Shown: positions 34,453 to 44,724, counted from the first letter of the stretch. The stretch: 64,000 bases of DNA from Candidatus Sumerlaeota bacterium (GCA_030156535.1 JASGMJ010000009.1:69237-133236), one strand, 5' to 3'. Numbers and translations: made by a program. The notes: a model not told the origin generated them from the sequence alone.

Positions 34453-36059
34453 TGTCCCGACGGCCTTCCACGCCTCCGGGCTGTCCGCTGCGTGCGGTGG
34501 TCGAAGAAATCCTCCCCGCCGGAGAGTACCCCGGCCTCGCGCGTGTGCTGGCGCCTCATCGTGCCGCAGCGCTGGCTCTCCTTGAGAGTACCCGGCTGAA
34601 GCAGGCGGACTCGGCGGCCCTGGCGGCGCTTCTCGACAAACACTTTCCCGCACGCCCCGGCGCGGTGCGGCGTTCGTTTCACGAGCCACCGTGCGCCGCA
34701 CCCGATGAGACCGTCGCGTTTCACTGGGCGAACGAGCACCAGATCCTCGTCCCCGGTGCCTCACGCGGGAGCGGTCTCGGCGATCTCTTCCTCTGTCCCA
34801 ACCTGCGGACTCATCTTACCGCCCTCGCTCCGGAGGGCACCGCCGCTCAGCAGCTTTTCCGTGTCTTTGCCGACGCGGAAGAAGGTCTTCTCGGCCTCTT
34901 TCATCAACTGCGCCGCGTGACCGAGTCGCGGTGGTACGTGTCTCTCGACCGCGTTCCTTCCGCGCTCCTGCCGCGCGTCGTGGCCGCAGAATCCCAACAG
35001 GAGGCCTGGCTGCGCGATCATGGCGTCGATGCGGCCTCCATGACGCCGTCCGCTCTCGCCGTTGCCCACCCCGGTCTCCCCGTGGACACCGGGGTGCTCG
35101 ACGAACAGCTTGCCAGTGAGTTGCTCTCCTCGCTCGCTCCGCTCGATCAGTGCCTCGATGGCCTTCTCCTGCATGCCGACAACCTCGATGCCCTTCGCCT
35201 GCTCGCGCCGCACTTCGAGGGCAGGGTCCGAACCGTCTACATCGATCCTCCCTTCAATACCGAGGATGGGCGATTCCTCTACCGTGACGCCTACGAGCGT
35301 GCCGTCTGGCTGACGTTCATGGCCAACCGGATCGACGCGGCGCTGTCGCTTCTCGCGTCCGACGGTTCCTTCTTTGCCCACATTGACTACAACGAGAAGG
35401 AACACCTGAAGCTGCTGCTCGAAGCGCGCCTCGCGTACATCACCGAAATCATCTGGCGGATTGGCTGGATTTCCGGCTTCAAGTCCCGCGCGCGCAAGTT
35501 CATCCGCAACCACGAGACGATCTACCACTTCGCCAAAGCCCCCCGTCCCTTTTTTCGCAAAGTCTACCTTCCCTACCCGCCGGGCTATGTGCGGCGGGGG
35601 AGTGGCAAGCCGGCCGGCAAGGGCATTCCTCTCGACGACACGTGGAACTGTTCCGAGGCCGATCCGCTCGCTTCCATCCAGATCATGAGCTTCTCGCGCG
35701 AGAAGGCTGGAAGCCAGCAGCTGACCCAGAAGAACGAGAACCTTCTCGAACGCATGATCGAAGCGACCTCCGAGCCGGGCGACTGGGTGCTTGATTTCTT
35801 TCTCGGTTCGGGGACGACAGCGGCCACGGCCCAGAAGATGGGGCGCCGCTGGATCGGGATCGAGGTGGGCGAGGCCTTTGATTCCTTCACCCTTCCGCGC
35901 CTCAAGCGTGTCCTGTACGGTGATCCGTATGGGATCTCGGAGAAACGGGGCCATCCGCGCGGCGGCATCTTCCGCGTGGTTCGGCTGGAATCCTTCGTGG
36001 AGGCCCTGGAAAACGCCGGTGCGCCGCCGCCCCCGGCCTTCGATCCCTTTGCCCCCTAA
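34452..36059 (+). CDS. Solitary beta-class N6-adenine DNA methyltransferase (type III Mod-like)
   Basis: This 535-residue protein carries the amino-methyltransferase motifs in beta order. Motif IV, YIDPPFNT, is at about 263-270 and motif I, LDFFLGSGTTA, at about 447-457, followed by GRRWIGIEV. DPPF rather than SPPW indicates adenine methylation. Residues 1-235 form a long N-terminal region without recognised motifs. Between the catalytic motifs is a ~150-residue segment that would hold target recognition. No restriction (res) or specificity gene is adjacent, so it may be an orphan regulatory or protective methylase. It begins at the coupled TGATG junction with the acyltransferase. Confidence 0.88.
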   Translation: MSRRPSTPPGCPLRAVVEEILPAGEYPGLARVLAPHRAAALALLESTRLKQADSAALAALLDKHFPARPGAVRRSFHEPPCAAPDETVAFHWANEHQILVPGASRGSGLGDLFLCPNLRTHLTALAPEGTAAQQLFRVFADAEEGLLGLFHQLRRVTESRWYVSLDRVPSALLPRVVAAESQQEAWLRDHGVDAASMTPSALAVAHPGLPVDTGVLDEQLASELLSSLAPLDQCLDGLLLHADNLDALRLLAPHFEGRVRTVYIDPPFNTEDGRFLYRDAYERAVWLTFMANRIDAALSLLASDGSFFAHIDYNEKEHLKLLLEARLAYITEIIWRIGWISGFKSRARKFIRNHETIYHFAKAPRPFFRKVYLPYPPGYVRRGSGKPAGKGIPLDDTWNCSEADPLASIQIMSFSREKAGSQQLTQKNENLLERMIEATSEPGDWVLDFFLGSGTTAATAQKMGRRWIGIEVGEAFDSFTLPRLKRVLYGDPYGISEKRGHPRGGIFRVVRLESFVEALENAGAPPPPAFDPFAP

Positions 36060-36105
36060 TGACAGAACCCGCCCAACCGCTGATGCGGGGGACGGGTTCC
36101 GAGTC

Positions 36106-36155
36106 TTCTACCGGCTCCGATCCCGGCGGGATAACGGACCGGGTTTCCGGTAGAA
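36106..36155. terminator. Nested inverted repeat between convergent genes, possible bidirectional terminator
   Basis: TTCTACCGG (36106-36114) is exactly complementary to CCGGTAGAA (36147-36155). The 32-base interior contains a second small palindrome (TCCCGGCGGGA at 36121-36131). It lies in the 114-base gap between the methyltransferase stop and the end of the convergent BACON protein gene. No T-run follows, so terminator function is inferred from position. Confidence 0.45.
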
Positions 36156-36173
36156 AGGAAGGATTGGGTCCTC

Positions 36174-38054
36174 TCAGGGGTTTGCCGGAGGGTAGTTCTG
36201 AATCCGGATCAAGTCCACCTGTAAGTCCTGAAGGTAAATCGTCTTGTCCGACGTTTCAAACAAAATCCTGTCGCTGGGTGTCGCGAAGGCCTCGAAACTG
36301 AGCAAATCCCAGGCGGCATGCATGTCGAGACTGCCTCCTGCCGCCTTGGCTGGGACCGGCAGGTAGGAATACACGTAGCGATCTTCATTCAGACGCGGGA
36401 CGAATGTGGCGCTACTGATGTCCAGAATCCCCGTCTCCGCAACGGTTGTGAAGTCGGTGGGCATGATTCGCAGGCGCTGCTCGGGCACCTTGTATCCGCT
36501 GGGTTCGTCCGCGCCGAGGCGGGCACGTGCCCGGACGAACAGGGCTCCGCTCTGTCCTGTCAGGTCGGCCGTCAGTGTTCCGGGGAGGTTCTGCCAATTG
36601 CCGTGTGCACCGTCCGGATCGGGGGCGGACATCTGGAGGGCCCCGCTTCCTGTTGCTGAATCCGGTGCAACAAACTGGCTGTAAGTGAAGAACTGCCAGT
36701 CGTCAAATTGGGTCGCCGTCTCGAAGTCCCAGTCTTTCACGGGGGCGACGTACTCGATGCTTTCAAGCGGCACGACGTAGATTTCCACCCGGTCGATCAG
36801 GTACCCGCCATTGATCGCGTCGCCTCCTGGTGTGCTGGTCTGGTCGGCATTGATGATGTCTGCGGAAACGTAATAGGTACGGTCCTGAGCCGCCTGTTCA
36901 TACATCAGGGGATGCGGGTGGATCAGCAGGTCGATCGGCTGGGACTCATAGATGTCCGGAATGCCGCTGGCATCGTTGACGCTTGGCATGATGAGCGAGT
37001 GATAGGACTCGAAATTCTTCGAGTTCGCTCTCAGGCGCAGGGTGGGCGCCAGATTGCGATCCGCCACGGCACGGCGCACCCAGTAGCGCAGGAGATAGTG
37101 CGGGCCCTGGCGCTCCCAAAGTGCGCCTGTCTGCGTGGAGTCGGCCATCGGATCGAAAGGCAGCATCTCCAGGGCATTCGCGGGCGAGACAAAATATCCG
37201 TAGGTCTCGTCGTTGTCGTCGTCGCTGGCAAGACCCAGGTACCCTGGGTTCACCATCGTGAAGGGTTCGCGGAAAACAGTGCTCGCGACGTAGGACCATC
37301 CCTCCGCGTCCTGATCGAAGCCGTAGCTGCGCAGGAGATCCGGCGCTGTGGGAAACAGGACTTCGAGGGAAACGGCGATATATTGCGGGGAATTCGTCGC
37401 TTCCGGTGCGGAAACCGTGATCCTGGCGGTGTAGTTGCCAGGCGAAAGATTTCCTGCATCAAAGGATACCGTGATCGTATCCGCCTCACCCGTGGAAGAG
37501 CCAGCAGCCGGCGACACGGACAGCCACGTGGAAGTTTCTGACACGGTATAGTTCAGCGTCCCTCGGCCGCTGTTGCGCACGGTGAAGATTTCGTTCGGTG
37601 CATTGGCGCCCATTTCGATCGTCTTCGAGAGCGTCGTCTGACTCAGTTCGATAGTTGGAGGAACATACTGGAAGCTCAGCGTAAACGGATCCTGTGCCGT
37701 TCCGAGGTTGGAACGGTTTCCCTGAGAGTCCTCTGCTTCGAAATAATACTCCCAGTCGCTCGAAGCTGCCTGCGGACCCGGAAGGGTCACGGAGAAAAGG
37801 GAGCCTCCCGCATTCTGAAGTGACGTGCTATGGAACGTCGTTTCGGTAGCAACACGGTAGAAGAATGGTGTGTCGACAATGGCACTTTCGTCCGTGATGG
37901 TCGCTTCGAACGTGATGCTGTCGACGGGGACAAGGACGGGTTCAGCGGGTTTGGTGTGCTGAATAACAGGGGGAGTTGTGTCCTGGGCCTGTACGGAGGC
38001 GAAGGCACCGGCGAGCAGCGCCAGAAGGGCAAGGAAGGGCTTCAGAATTTTCAC
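36174..38054 (-). CDS. Secreted protein with a BACON-like domain
   Basis: The start is GTG 38054, with GGAGGA 11 bases upstream. The 626-residue protein has a Sec signal peptide (KPFLALLALLAGAFASVQA, cleavage near residue 23). An Ig/Fn3-like region (about 28-130) comes next. A BACON-like domain (about 135-232) follows, recognisable by TWLSVSPAAGSSTGEADTI and LSPGNYTARITVS. The rest holds two modules beginning with similar Phe/Trp-rich text (SYGFDQDAEGWSY and WDFETATQFDDWQF), resembling carbohydrate-binding jelly rolls. The frame is open much further upstream, but that part is antisense to pgi. Possible role: glycan binding outside the cell. Confidence 0.8.
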   Translation of the reverse strand: MKILKPFLALLALLAGAFASVQAQDTTPPVIQHTKPAEPVLVPVDSITFEATITDESAIVDTPFFYRVATETTFHSTSLQNAGGSLFSVTLPGPQAASSDWEYYFEAEDSQGNRSNLGTAQDPFTLSFQYVPPTIELSQTTLSKTIEMGANAPNEIFTVRNSGRGTLNYTVSETSTWLSVSPAAGSSTGEADTITVSFDAGNLSPGNYTARITVSAPEATNSPQYIAVSLEVLFPTAPDLLRSYGFDQDAEGWSYVASTVFREPFTMVNPGYLGLASDDDNDETYGYFVSPANALEMLPFDPMADSTQTGALWERQGPHYLLRYWVRRAVADRNLAPTLRLRANSKNFESYHSLIMPSVNDASGIPDIYESQPIDLLIHPHPLMYEQAAQDRTYYVSADIINADQTSTPGGDAINGGYLIDRVEIYVVPLESIEYVAPVKDWDFETATQFDDWQFFTYSQFVAPDSATGSGALQMSAPDPDGAHGNWQNLPGTLTADLTGQSGALFVRARARLGADEPSGYKVPEQRLRIMPTDFTTVAETGILDISSATFVPRLNEDRYVYSYLPVPAKAAGGSLDMHAAWDLLSFEAFATPSDRILFETSDKTIYLQDLQVDLIRIQNYPPANP

Positions 38055-38201
38055 AATATCAGTGTTCCTCCGCGAATCTGATCCACACCGGATAAGGTCG
38101 GGCGGTGTGAGGCAAAGGTCAAGCAGCCCTTTGTCGTTCTTGCGCCGCCGGACGGCCGGGGGTACTCCGAATGCGACTCCCGAACGGAAAGGTGCCCCCC
38201 C

Positions 38202-39782
38202 ATGAGTGTCTCGTCCTGGCAGCGTTACAAGGAACTCCTCTGTGCGCCGGAAGGTCTCGGTCTGCGTCTCGACATCAGCCGCATGGCCTTTCCCGAGGAC
38301 TTCCTCGACCGCATGGAGGAGCCCATCCAGCACGCCTTCAAGGCCATGGCAAAGCTCGAAGCGGGCGCCATCGCCAACCCCGACGAGAACCGGCAGGTGG
38401 GGCACTACTGGTTGCGCAATCCCGCTATCGCTCCGGAAGGACCGCGCCGCGAGACCGAGCGGGCTCTCGCTCTCGTCAAGAAAACCGCCTCGGCCGTTCA
38501 CTCCGGCGCGATTGCTCCTCCCGCGGGCGGTAAGTTCGAGAACGTCCTCGTCGTCGGTATCGGCGGCAGCGCTCTCGGCCCCCAGTTCGTTGGCGCCGCG
38601 CTCCGCACGCCTGCTGACAAGATGCGCACCTACTTCATCGACAACACCGACCCCGACGGCATCGACCTCGTCCTGGCGCAGCTCGGTTCCGCGCTGGCGA
38701 AAACTCTGGTCCTTGTCATCAGCAAGTCGGGTGGCACCAAGGAAACCCGCAACGGCATGGTCGAGACCCAAAGGGCCTTCAAGGCGGCCGGGCTCGATTT
38801 TGCCAAGCAGGCCATCGCGATTACAGGCGAGGGGAGTCAGCTCGACGCCGTGGCGGAGAAGGAAGGCTGGCTCGCCCGCATTCCGATGTTCGACTACATC
38901 GGCGGCCGGACGAGCGAGATGAGCGCCGTCGGCCTGCTCCCCGCCGCGCTCCAGGGCATCGACATCGACGCGATGCTCGCGGGTGCCGCCGCCATGGACG
39001 AGGCCACGCGCTCGACCACCACGCGCTCGAACCCCGCTGCTCTGCTGGCCCTCATGTGGCACCACGCGACGAACGGGCGTGGCGAGAAGGACATGGTGGT
39101 CCTGCCCTACAAGGACCGCCTTGAACTCTTCAGCAAGTACCTCCAGCAACTTGTCATGGAATCACTCGGCAAGGAGCTCGACCTCGACGGCCGCGTCGTG
39201 AATCAGGGCATCGCCGTCTACGGCAACAAAGGGTCCACGGATCAGCACGCCTACGTGCAGCAGTTGCGCGAAGGCGTGAACAACTTCTTCGTCGTCTTCA
39301 TCGAGGTGCTGAAGGACCGCGCCGGAACTTCCATGGAAGTCGAGCCGCAGGCGACCACGGGCGATTATCTCAACGGGTTCCTGCTGGGTACGCGCGACGC
39401 GCTTTCGGAAAAGGCACGCGAATCCATGACAATCACCGTGCAGCAGGTTGATGCCGCAACGGTCGGCAAGCTCATCGCTCTCTTCGAACGCGCGGTTGGC
39501 CTGTACGCCACGCTGGTCAACATCAACGCCTACCACCAGCCCGGCGTGGAAGCGGGCAAGAAGGCCGCGGGCGAAGTGCTCGCACTCCAGCGGCGTCTTC
39601 TCGGAGCCATCGACGCCGAGCCCGGTGAAATGCGCACGGCCGACGAGTGGGCCGAGGTACTGGAGGCCCCCGAGCATACCGAACGTGTCTGGATGATTCT
39701 GGAGCACCTCGCTGCGAACGACCGCCTCGTGCGGCGCGGAAGCGTGCATCCGGAGAGCGCGACGTTTGGGCGCGGGGCGTAG
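38202..39782 (+). CDS. pgi: Glucose-6-phosphate isomerase
   Basis: This glycolytic enzyme interconverts glucose-6-phosphate and fructose-6-phosphate. It has 526 residues, consistent with the longer bacterial form. The sugar-phosphate loop motifs are clear: [15 protein letters not shown], then [14 protein letters not shown]. The later stretch [19 protein letters not shown] includes the catalytic His-region. A divergent 147-base gap separates it from the BACON protein gene, and it converges within four bases on the FG-GAP protein gene. Confidence 0.96.
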   Translation: MSVSSWQRYKELLCAPEGLGLRLDISRMAFPEDFLDRMEEPIQHAFKAMAKLEAGAIANPDENRQVGHYWLRNPAIAPEGPRRETERALALVKKTASAVHSGAIAPPAGGKFENVLVVGIGGSALGPQFVGAALRTPADKMRTYFIDNTDPDGIDLVLAQLGSALAKTLVLVISKSGGTKETRNGMVETQRAFKAAGLDFAKQAIAITGEGSQLDAVAEKEGWLARIPMFDYIGGRTSEMSAVGLLPAALQGIDIDAMLAGAAAMDEATRSTTTRSNPAALLALMWHHATNGRGEKDMVVLPYKDRLELFSKYLQQLVMESLGKELDLDGRVVNQGIAVYGNKGSTDQHAYVQQLREGVNNFFVVFIEVLKDRAGTSMEVEPQATTGDYLNGFLLGTRDALSEKARESMTITVQQVDAATVGKLIALFERAVGLYATLVNINAYHQPGVEAGKKAAGEVLALQRRLLGAIDAEPGEMRTADEWAEVLEAPEHTERVWMILEHLAANDRLVRRGSVHPESATFGRGA

Positions 39783-39785
39783 GCC

Positions 39786-41681
39786 TCAGTCCCCGAAGTT
39801 GCCGATCAGAATGCGGTCCGGTCCAAGCACCGTGTGGCGGAACCCCGGAGTGGCGAAGATGTTGGCGCCGGGGTCCTCGATCCGATTGCCCGTGGAGAGA
39901 GCGACCCTGATATCGCCAAACTGGCTGAACTGCACAACGTCCATCATCGCGTCGCCATTGATGTCGCCCGCGAAAATGTGCCAGCCAAAGCCAAGGTAGG
40001 GCGCGTAAACGAGACTCGTTGTTCCCCAATTCTGTGGAGCCGAAAACGACGCACCGTTCGAGATTGCGAACCAGACAACCCCGTTGTTGTCGAGGAAGCC
40101 GACGTCCATGCGGCTGTCACCGTTCGGGTCGCAGAGAAACGCCGGAGTCGCGGACTGGGGGTCGATCGTTGTTCCCCGGTAGGAGCGGAAGAATCCCGTG
40201 TCCGCCCAGACAGCCGGGAGGTCGAACGTCGCCGCCGAAGCAAGAGCGACGGAGAGAACGCCCGTGGGGCTGAGGTACACGAGATCGGCCTTGCCGTCGG
40301 CATTCACGTCGCCGACCGAGACCCAGTGCTCCTCATTCGGCCGGTGCTGAAAGCCCGTCTCGCCCCAGAGCACCGGCGTATCGAATCCCAGACCGTTGCT
40401 CGCCGCCACATACACGGCTCCGTCAACCGGTGTGATCTGCACGAGGTCCTGGCGTCCGTCGCCGTTGCAGTCGCCAGCAAACAGGCTCCACCCGTCGTAC
40501 TCGTTGAAAACGAAATCGGCCGCGGTCTTGACGGGCGTTTCGATGGAATTCTGCCCCGTGTTGCGTGCCGTGTAGAGATCCCCCTGCGGATCGACGGCAA
40601 CCAGGTCGGCATAGCCATCGCCCGTGAAATCGCATGCCAGCGTCAGCCAACCCGTCGGCAGGTCCGTCCTCAGGCCCGACTGTGCGAGCCAGCGCGTGCT
40701 CGGTGTCACACCCGTCGAGCGCGTCAGGGCCACATTGACGTCGGTCGTTCCGTCCATGCCAGCAAAGTCGGGCTTGGCACCGTTGTAGACCGGTTCGTCG
40801 CGATTCAGGATGCGGCGTGCATAGGCGCTTTCGCGCCCCGCAGCGTCGATCGCGAGCATCTCGACGACATTTGCGCCGACTTCCAGATCGGCTGTGAAAC
40901 TCCACGCCGACCAGTTGCCCGAATCGTTGGCCGGATTGCGCCACGGCACCGTTGCCGGATCGACGCCCGGAGGAACCAGACGGTAGAGCACTTGCCCCAC
41001 CGTCCCGTCGTAGTCCGCCGCGCGCCCTGCCACGACGACGCTTTGCAGCGTATTCGCCAGCGTGCGGTCCATCGGCGGCGCCGTCACTTCCACCACCGGT
41101 GGGGTGGGGAAGGAGGTTCCGGACATCTTGAAGTGCAGCGACCAGCGGTTCACACCGCCCGTGTCGCCCGCTTCGAGATCAAAGACTTTGAGTTTCCACG
41201 TGCCGGTGGCCACCTCACCGTTGAAGAGGGCCAGTTCGTCCGCCGGGCGAAAGCGTCCCGCGAAGGGAGCCTGGCCGCGCGCTTTCTGGATCGAAACGGC
41301 TGCGGCGTCGTCGAAAATCGTAGAAGCGAAATTGCGGTCGGTCTCGTTGGCGGGCACGCGGTCGGCCAGCACAACCTCCGTCCCCGCAGGCGAGACGAGC
41401 ACCAGGCGCAAGTCGCTCACATACGGATGATCAATGCCGTTGTTCGTGTCTTCCACCACCGTCGTCGGCAGGCCGCCTGCATCGAGCGACACATCGAGGT
41501 CCTGAATCGTGCCCGAAACTCCCGAAACAGTGATCGGAATCTCGACTCCGTCCGTGCTGTTGTCGGGAATGGCTGCACGCTGGGCCTTGTAGGAAAACGT
41601 CTGGGCAGCGGCGGGCAGGGTGCCCAGCACGGCAAGTGCGGCAGCGAGGTGCTGAAGGCAGGGGCGTAATTTCAGGGGCAC
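39786..41681 (-). CDS. Secreted P-domain / FG-GAP repeat protein
   Basis: The 631-residue protein begins at GTG 41681, with GGAG six bases upstream; this places a clean Sec signal peptide (LRPCLQHLAAALAVLGTLPAAAQ) at the N-terminus. An in-frame ATG at 41717 would add 12 residues. A proprotein-convertase P domain (about 30-180) shows HPYVSDLRLVLVSPAGTEVVL and NGEVATGTWKLKVFD. The C-terminal half carries five VCBS/FG-GAP calcium loops such as GDCNGDGRQDL and GDVNADGKADL, a seven-bladed-propeller-like surface. No protease domain is present. It is probably an extracellular adhesion or structural protein. Confidence 0.85.
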   Translation of the reverse strand: MPLKLRPCLQHLAAALAVLGTLPAAAQTFSYKAQRAAIPDNSTDGVEIPITVSGVSGTIQDLDVSLDAGGLPTTVVEDTNNGIDHPYVSDLRLVLVSPAGTEVVLADRVPANETDRNFASTIFDDAAAVSIQKARGQAPFAGRFRPADELALFNGEVATGTWKLKVFDLEAGDTGGVNRWSLHFKMSGTSFPTPPVVEVTAPPMDRTLANTLQSVVVAGRAADYDGTVGQVLYRLVPPGVDPATVPWRNPANDSGNWSAWSFTADLEVGANVVEMLAIDAAGRESAYARRILNRDEPVYNGAKPDFAGMDGTTDVNVALTRSTGVTPSTRWLAQSGLRTDLPTGWLTLACDFTGDGYADLVAVDPQGDLYTARNTGQNSIETPVKTAADFVFNEYDGWSLFAGDCNGDGRQDLVQITPVDGAVYVAASNGLGFDTPVLWGETGFQHRPNEEHWVSVGDVNADGKADLVYLSPTGVLSVALASAATFDLPAVWADTGFFRSYRGTTIDPQSATPAFLCDPNGDSRMDVGFLDNNGVVWFAISNGASFSAPQNWGTTSLVYAPYLGFGWHIFAGDINGDAMMDVVQFSQFGDIRVALSTGNRIEDPGANIFATPGFRHTVLGPDRILIGNFGD

Positions 41682-41764
41682 GGTCGTCTCCGGTTGCGGA
41701 ACCTTCGGCGCAGTCATGCTCGGAGAGGGGCCGGGCCGTCAACGCCAAGCCACAAGCCGCTGCC

Positions 41765-43246
41765 TCAGGGTTGTGAGAGTTTGTCCGCCATGGTTATCAG
41801 CATCTTCCAGAACTTGGCGACCGAGCGGACAAAGACCCGTTCCTCCGGCGTATGGGGTTCCTCGATCCGGGGACCGAACGAAATCATCCGGATTCCGGGG
41901 ATCTTGTCGCCAATGATTCCGGTTTCCAGGCCGCCATGGATTGTCGCCACGCGCGGGGCGGCGCCGAACAGTTGCTCATAGACGGTGCGTGCCGTTTGGA
42001 GCAGGGGAGAATCGTGGTCCGGCTGCCAGGGCGGGTAACGGAACTTGCCGCGAAAGCCTGCGCCCGTGCGCTTGGCCTCGCGCTCCAGGTGGGCGACGAC
42101 TTCGGCGAGCTTCTCCTGCCGGAGCGAGCGGATCGAGATTTCCGCTTCAACTCCGAAGCGGCCGTTCTCGCGGGTCTCCCGCAGCAACGCCACATTGCAC
42201 GACGTTTCCAGAATTCGAGGGTCGTGCTCGTCGTGGGCCAGCACGCCATGGGGCAGCATCGCCGTGGCATCGGCGAAGGCGTCGCTGTCCGCGCTGTTCC
42301 ACGCCTCGCTCGCAGGCACGTCTGCACGGAGCACCTCAATCTCCAGTCCAGACCCATGGGGGCCCAGAAGAACCCGGACTTCATCGCGAATCGCCTGCGC
42401 CAGACTCCCGGCGATGCTCTCCAGTGCGGGAGAAACTGCCACCGTGCAGCGCGCATCCCGGGGGATGGCATTCGTCCGGGAACCGCCCGAGCACGAAGCA
42501 AGCCGCCATTCGCCCGTGGGCAGCCGCTGCAGCAGCCGCGCCAGCACCAGGATGGCGTTGCCGCGCGACTCGTGAATCTCCAAACCCGAATGTCCGCCAC
42601 GCAGTCCGTCGACGACGATCTCCAGCGTCAGCCAGTCGGCAGGAACGGGTTGCAGAGCCCGCGTCCAGTCCAGCCATCCCGAAGCGCCGCCGACGCATCC
42701 CACGTACAGCGCGTCGTCCTCCTCGCTGTCGAGGTTCAGTAACGTTCGGCCGTGAACCATCGAAGCATCGAGGCCATGGGCCCCGGACATACCCGACTCT
42801 TCGTTCACCGTCGCGAGAATCTCGAGAGGCCCGTGGGGAAGATCAGGCGAATCGGCGAGCGCCAGTGCGGCACACAGGCCCATGCCGTTGTCCGCGCCGA
42901 GCGTCGTGCCGTCCGCGTGAACGATCGATTCACCGTAGTGCTCCCCCAGCACCAGGCGGATCGGGTCCTTGTCGAAATCGTGCGAGCTGCCGGGTGCCTT
43001 GATCGTCACCATGTCCATGTGGGCCTGCAAAACAACGATCGGCGCCTTGTCTCGGCCTTCGCTTGCGGGAACGCGCAGGAGCACATTCCCGGCGCCGTCG
43101 GTTTGGGACTGCCAACCCTTTTGACGGGCCGTTTCGATCAGGAAGGCACGCACCCCCTCCTCTCGTTCCGACGGGCGCGGAATCGCCGCCAATGCCTGGA
43201 AGTAACGCCAGACGGCGCGTGGCTCGAGTTCCCCAATGCTGCTCAT
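41765..43246 (-). CDS. pepD: Aminoacyl-histidine dipeptidase (PepD, M20C metallopeptidase)
   Basis: PepD hydrolyses Xaa-His and other dipeptides with two metal ions. The protein has 493 residues from ATG 43246, which has GGGGAG eight bases upstream; the GTG three codons before lacks spacing for this site. M20 metal-site motifs are VLQAHMDMV (His-x-Asp), TTLGADNGMG (bridging Asp) and ATVNEESGMSGAHG (catalytic Glu-Glu). The late His (ATIHGGLETG) completes the site. It is the last gene of the long minus-strand run that begins at ylxM, 20 bases after der. Confidence 0.94.
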   Translation of the reverse strand: MSSIGELEPRAVWRYFQALAAIPRPSEREEGVRAFLIETARQKGWQSQTDGAGNVLLRVPASEGRDKAPIVVLQAHMDMVTIKAPGSSHDFDKDPIRLVLGEHYGESIVHADGTTLGADNGMGLCAALALADSPDLPHGPLEILATVNEESGMSGAHGLDASMVHGRTLLNLDSEEDDALYVGCVGGASGWLDWTRALQPVPADWLTLEIVVDGLRGGHSGLEIHESRGNAILVLARLLQRLPTGEWRLASCSGGSRTNAIPRDARCTVAVSPALESIAGSLAQAIRDEVRVLLGPHGSGLEIEVLRADVPASEAWNSADSDAFADATAMLPHGVLAHDEHDPRILETSCNVALLRETRENGRFGVEAEISIRSLRQEKLAEVVAHLEREAKRTGAGFRGKFRYPPWQPDHDSPLLQTARTVYEQLFGAAPRVATIHGGLETGIIGDKIPGIRMISFGPRIEEPHTPEERVFVRSVAKFWKMLITMADKLSQP

Positions 43247-43266
43247 TGTCTTCACTCCCCGGATGT

Positions 43267-44724
43267 TTACTGTTCTTCGCCGTCTTCCTGAAAGAACTCG
43301 GCCTCGAAGTCATCGTCGATGTCGATTGCGACCGGCTCTTCAGGAGTTTGGGAGGCGCGTGCCTCCCTGCGCCGCGTGGCCACGTCCTCCCACTCGTCCA
43401 TCTTCTTCTTGTAACGAAAGCGCAGCGGAGTCGCGTCGATCGCAAGGTGCATCCGGAACTGGTTCTGCAAGAAGCGCTCGTAGCTGAAGTGCATCAGCTT
43501 CGGATCGTTCATGAAGAACGTCAGTGCCGGCGGGCAGTAGCCCGTTTGCGTCACGTACTTGATGCGCAACTGCTTGCCGCTGACGATTGGAGGCGAAAGG
43601 TAGCTCATCGCCTGCTTGAGCACGCGATTGAGTTCGGCGGTCTGGAACTCGCGGCGATACTGCTCGGCGCAATGCTGGATCAGGCCCCACAGCTTGTGGG
43701 CCCGCTGTCCTGTCATTGCGGAAATCGTGATGATGGGCGCCCACTTGAAGGCCTTGAATTCCTCGCGCACCTTCTTGATGTGGGCACCGTAATTCTCGCG
43801 GTCCGCCACAGTGTCCCACTTGTTGAGCACAATGATGAGAGAGCGCCCCGCCTCCTGCGTATAGCCGGCGATGTGCAGGTCCTGGGTCGTCACGCCCTCG
43901 GAAATGTCAACGATGAGCAGGGCCACTTCGGCGCGCTCGATTGCCGAGAAAGACGAATGGACAGAGAGTTTCTCCGCGCCGCGCTCGATCTTGCCGCGGC
44001 GCCGGATTCCCGCTGTGTCGATCAGCGTGTACGGCTGCCCTTCGACTTCCACTTCGCTGTCGATGGAGTCTCGGGTCGTCCCGGGTTCGTCCGAGGCGAT
44101 CATCCGGTTCTGGCCCAGCAACCTGTTCGTCAGCGTGGACTTGCCGGCGTTCTGGCGGCCCACAATAGCGACGCGGATTGGCCCGGTGCGGTCCATTCCC
44201 ACTGTTGGGTCCGCCGTTGAAAAGCCTTCGGTGACGTCGTCGAGCAGATCGAGAATCCCGCGGCCATGCAAGGCAGAGACGGGGTAAACCGTGTCGAGGC
44301 CGTACATCGAAAAATCGGCGATCGCCTGGGTTTCCTGCGTCTGGTTGTCGGCCTTGTTGACGGCGAGGAAGAAAGGCTTCCCGCTCATGCGCAGACGCTG
44401 AATGATCTCCGCGTCGATGGGATCACTCGGGACGCTCTCCTCTGTCAGGAAGATGATGCGGTCCGCCTCTTCAATGGCGATGATGCTTTGCTCGCGCATG
44501 AGGCGCAGCATCGGAGAGTCCGTCGAATCCTCGTAGCCGCCCGTATCGATCAGGATGAACGGCTTGTTGGCGTGTTGCGCGCGTCCGTAATGGCGGTCGC
44601 GGGTCATGCCCGGCCGGTCGTGGACGAGCGCTTTGCGCTCGCCGAGAATGCGATTGAACAACGTCGATTTGCCCACGTTTGGACGGCCGACGATGGCGAT
44701 GATGGGAAGCCGCCCTGTACTCAT
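43267..44724 (-). CDS. der: Ribosome-associated GTPase Der (EngA)
   Basis: Der is the tandem-G-domain GTPase needed for 50S maturation. The 485-residue protein shows the first P-loop GRPNVGKST at about 13-21, DTGGYED, and NKAD. The second G domain has GRQNAGKST, DTAGIRRRGK and NKWD. The C-terminal KH-like domain holds YVTQTGYCPPALTFFMNDP. A charged acidic tail ends the protein. The start ATG 44724 overlaps the lpxB stop (ATGA). Confidence 0.96.
   Translation of the reverse strand: MSTGRLPIIAIVGRPNVGKSTLFNRILGERKALVHDRPGMTRDRHYGRAQHANKPFILIDTGGYEDSTDSPMLRLMREQSIIAIEEADRIIFLTEESVPSDPIDAEIIQRLRMSGKPFFLAVNKADNQTQETQAIADFSMYGLDTVYPVSALHGRGILDLLDDVTEGFSTADPTVGMDRTGPIRVAIVGRQNAGKSTLTNRLLGQNRMIASDEPGTTRDSIDSEVEVEGQPYTLIDTAGIRRRGKIERGAEKLSVHSSFSAIERAEVALLIVDISEGVTTQDLHIAGYTQEAGRSLIIVLNKWDTVADRENYGAHIKKVREEFKAFKWAPIITISAMTGQRAHKLWGLIQHCAEQYRREFQTAELNRVLKQAMSYLSPPIVSGKQLRIKYVTQTGYCPPALTFFMNDPKLMHFSYERFLQNQFRMHLAIDATPLRFRYKKKMDEWEDVATRRREARASQTPEEPVAIDIDDDFEAEFFQEDGEEQ

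Noticed and set aside
36174..39149. A 991-codon open frame on the minus strand
   Set aside because: Only the part up to GTG 38054 has a signal peptide, ribosome-binding site and family similarity. The rest is antisense to pgi, which is well supported.
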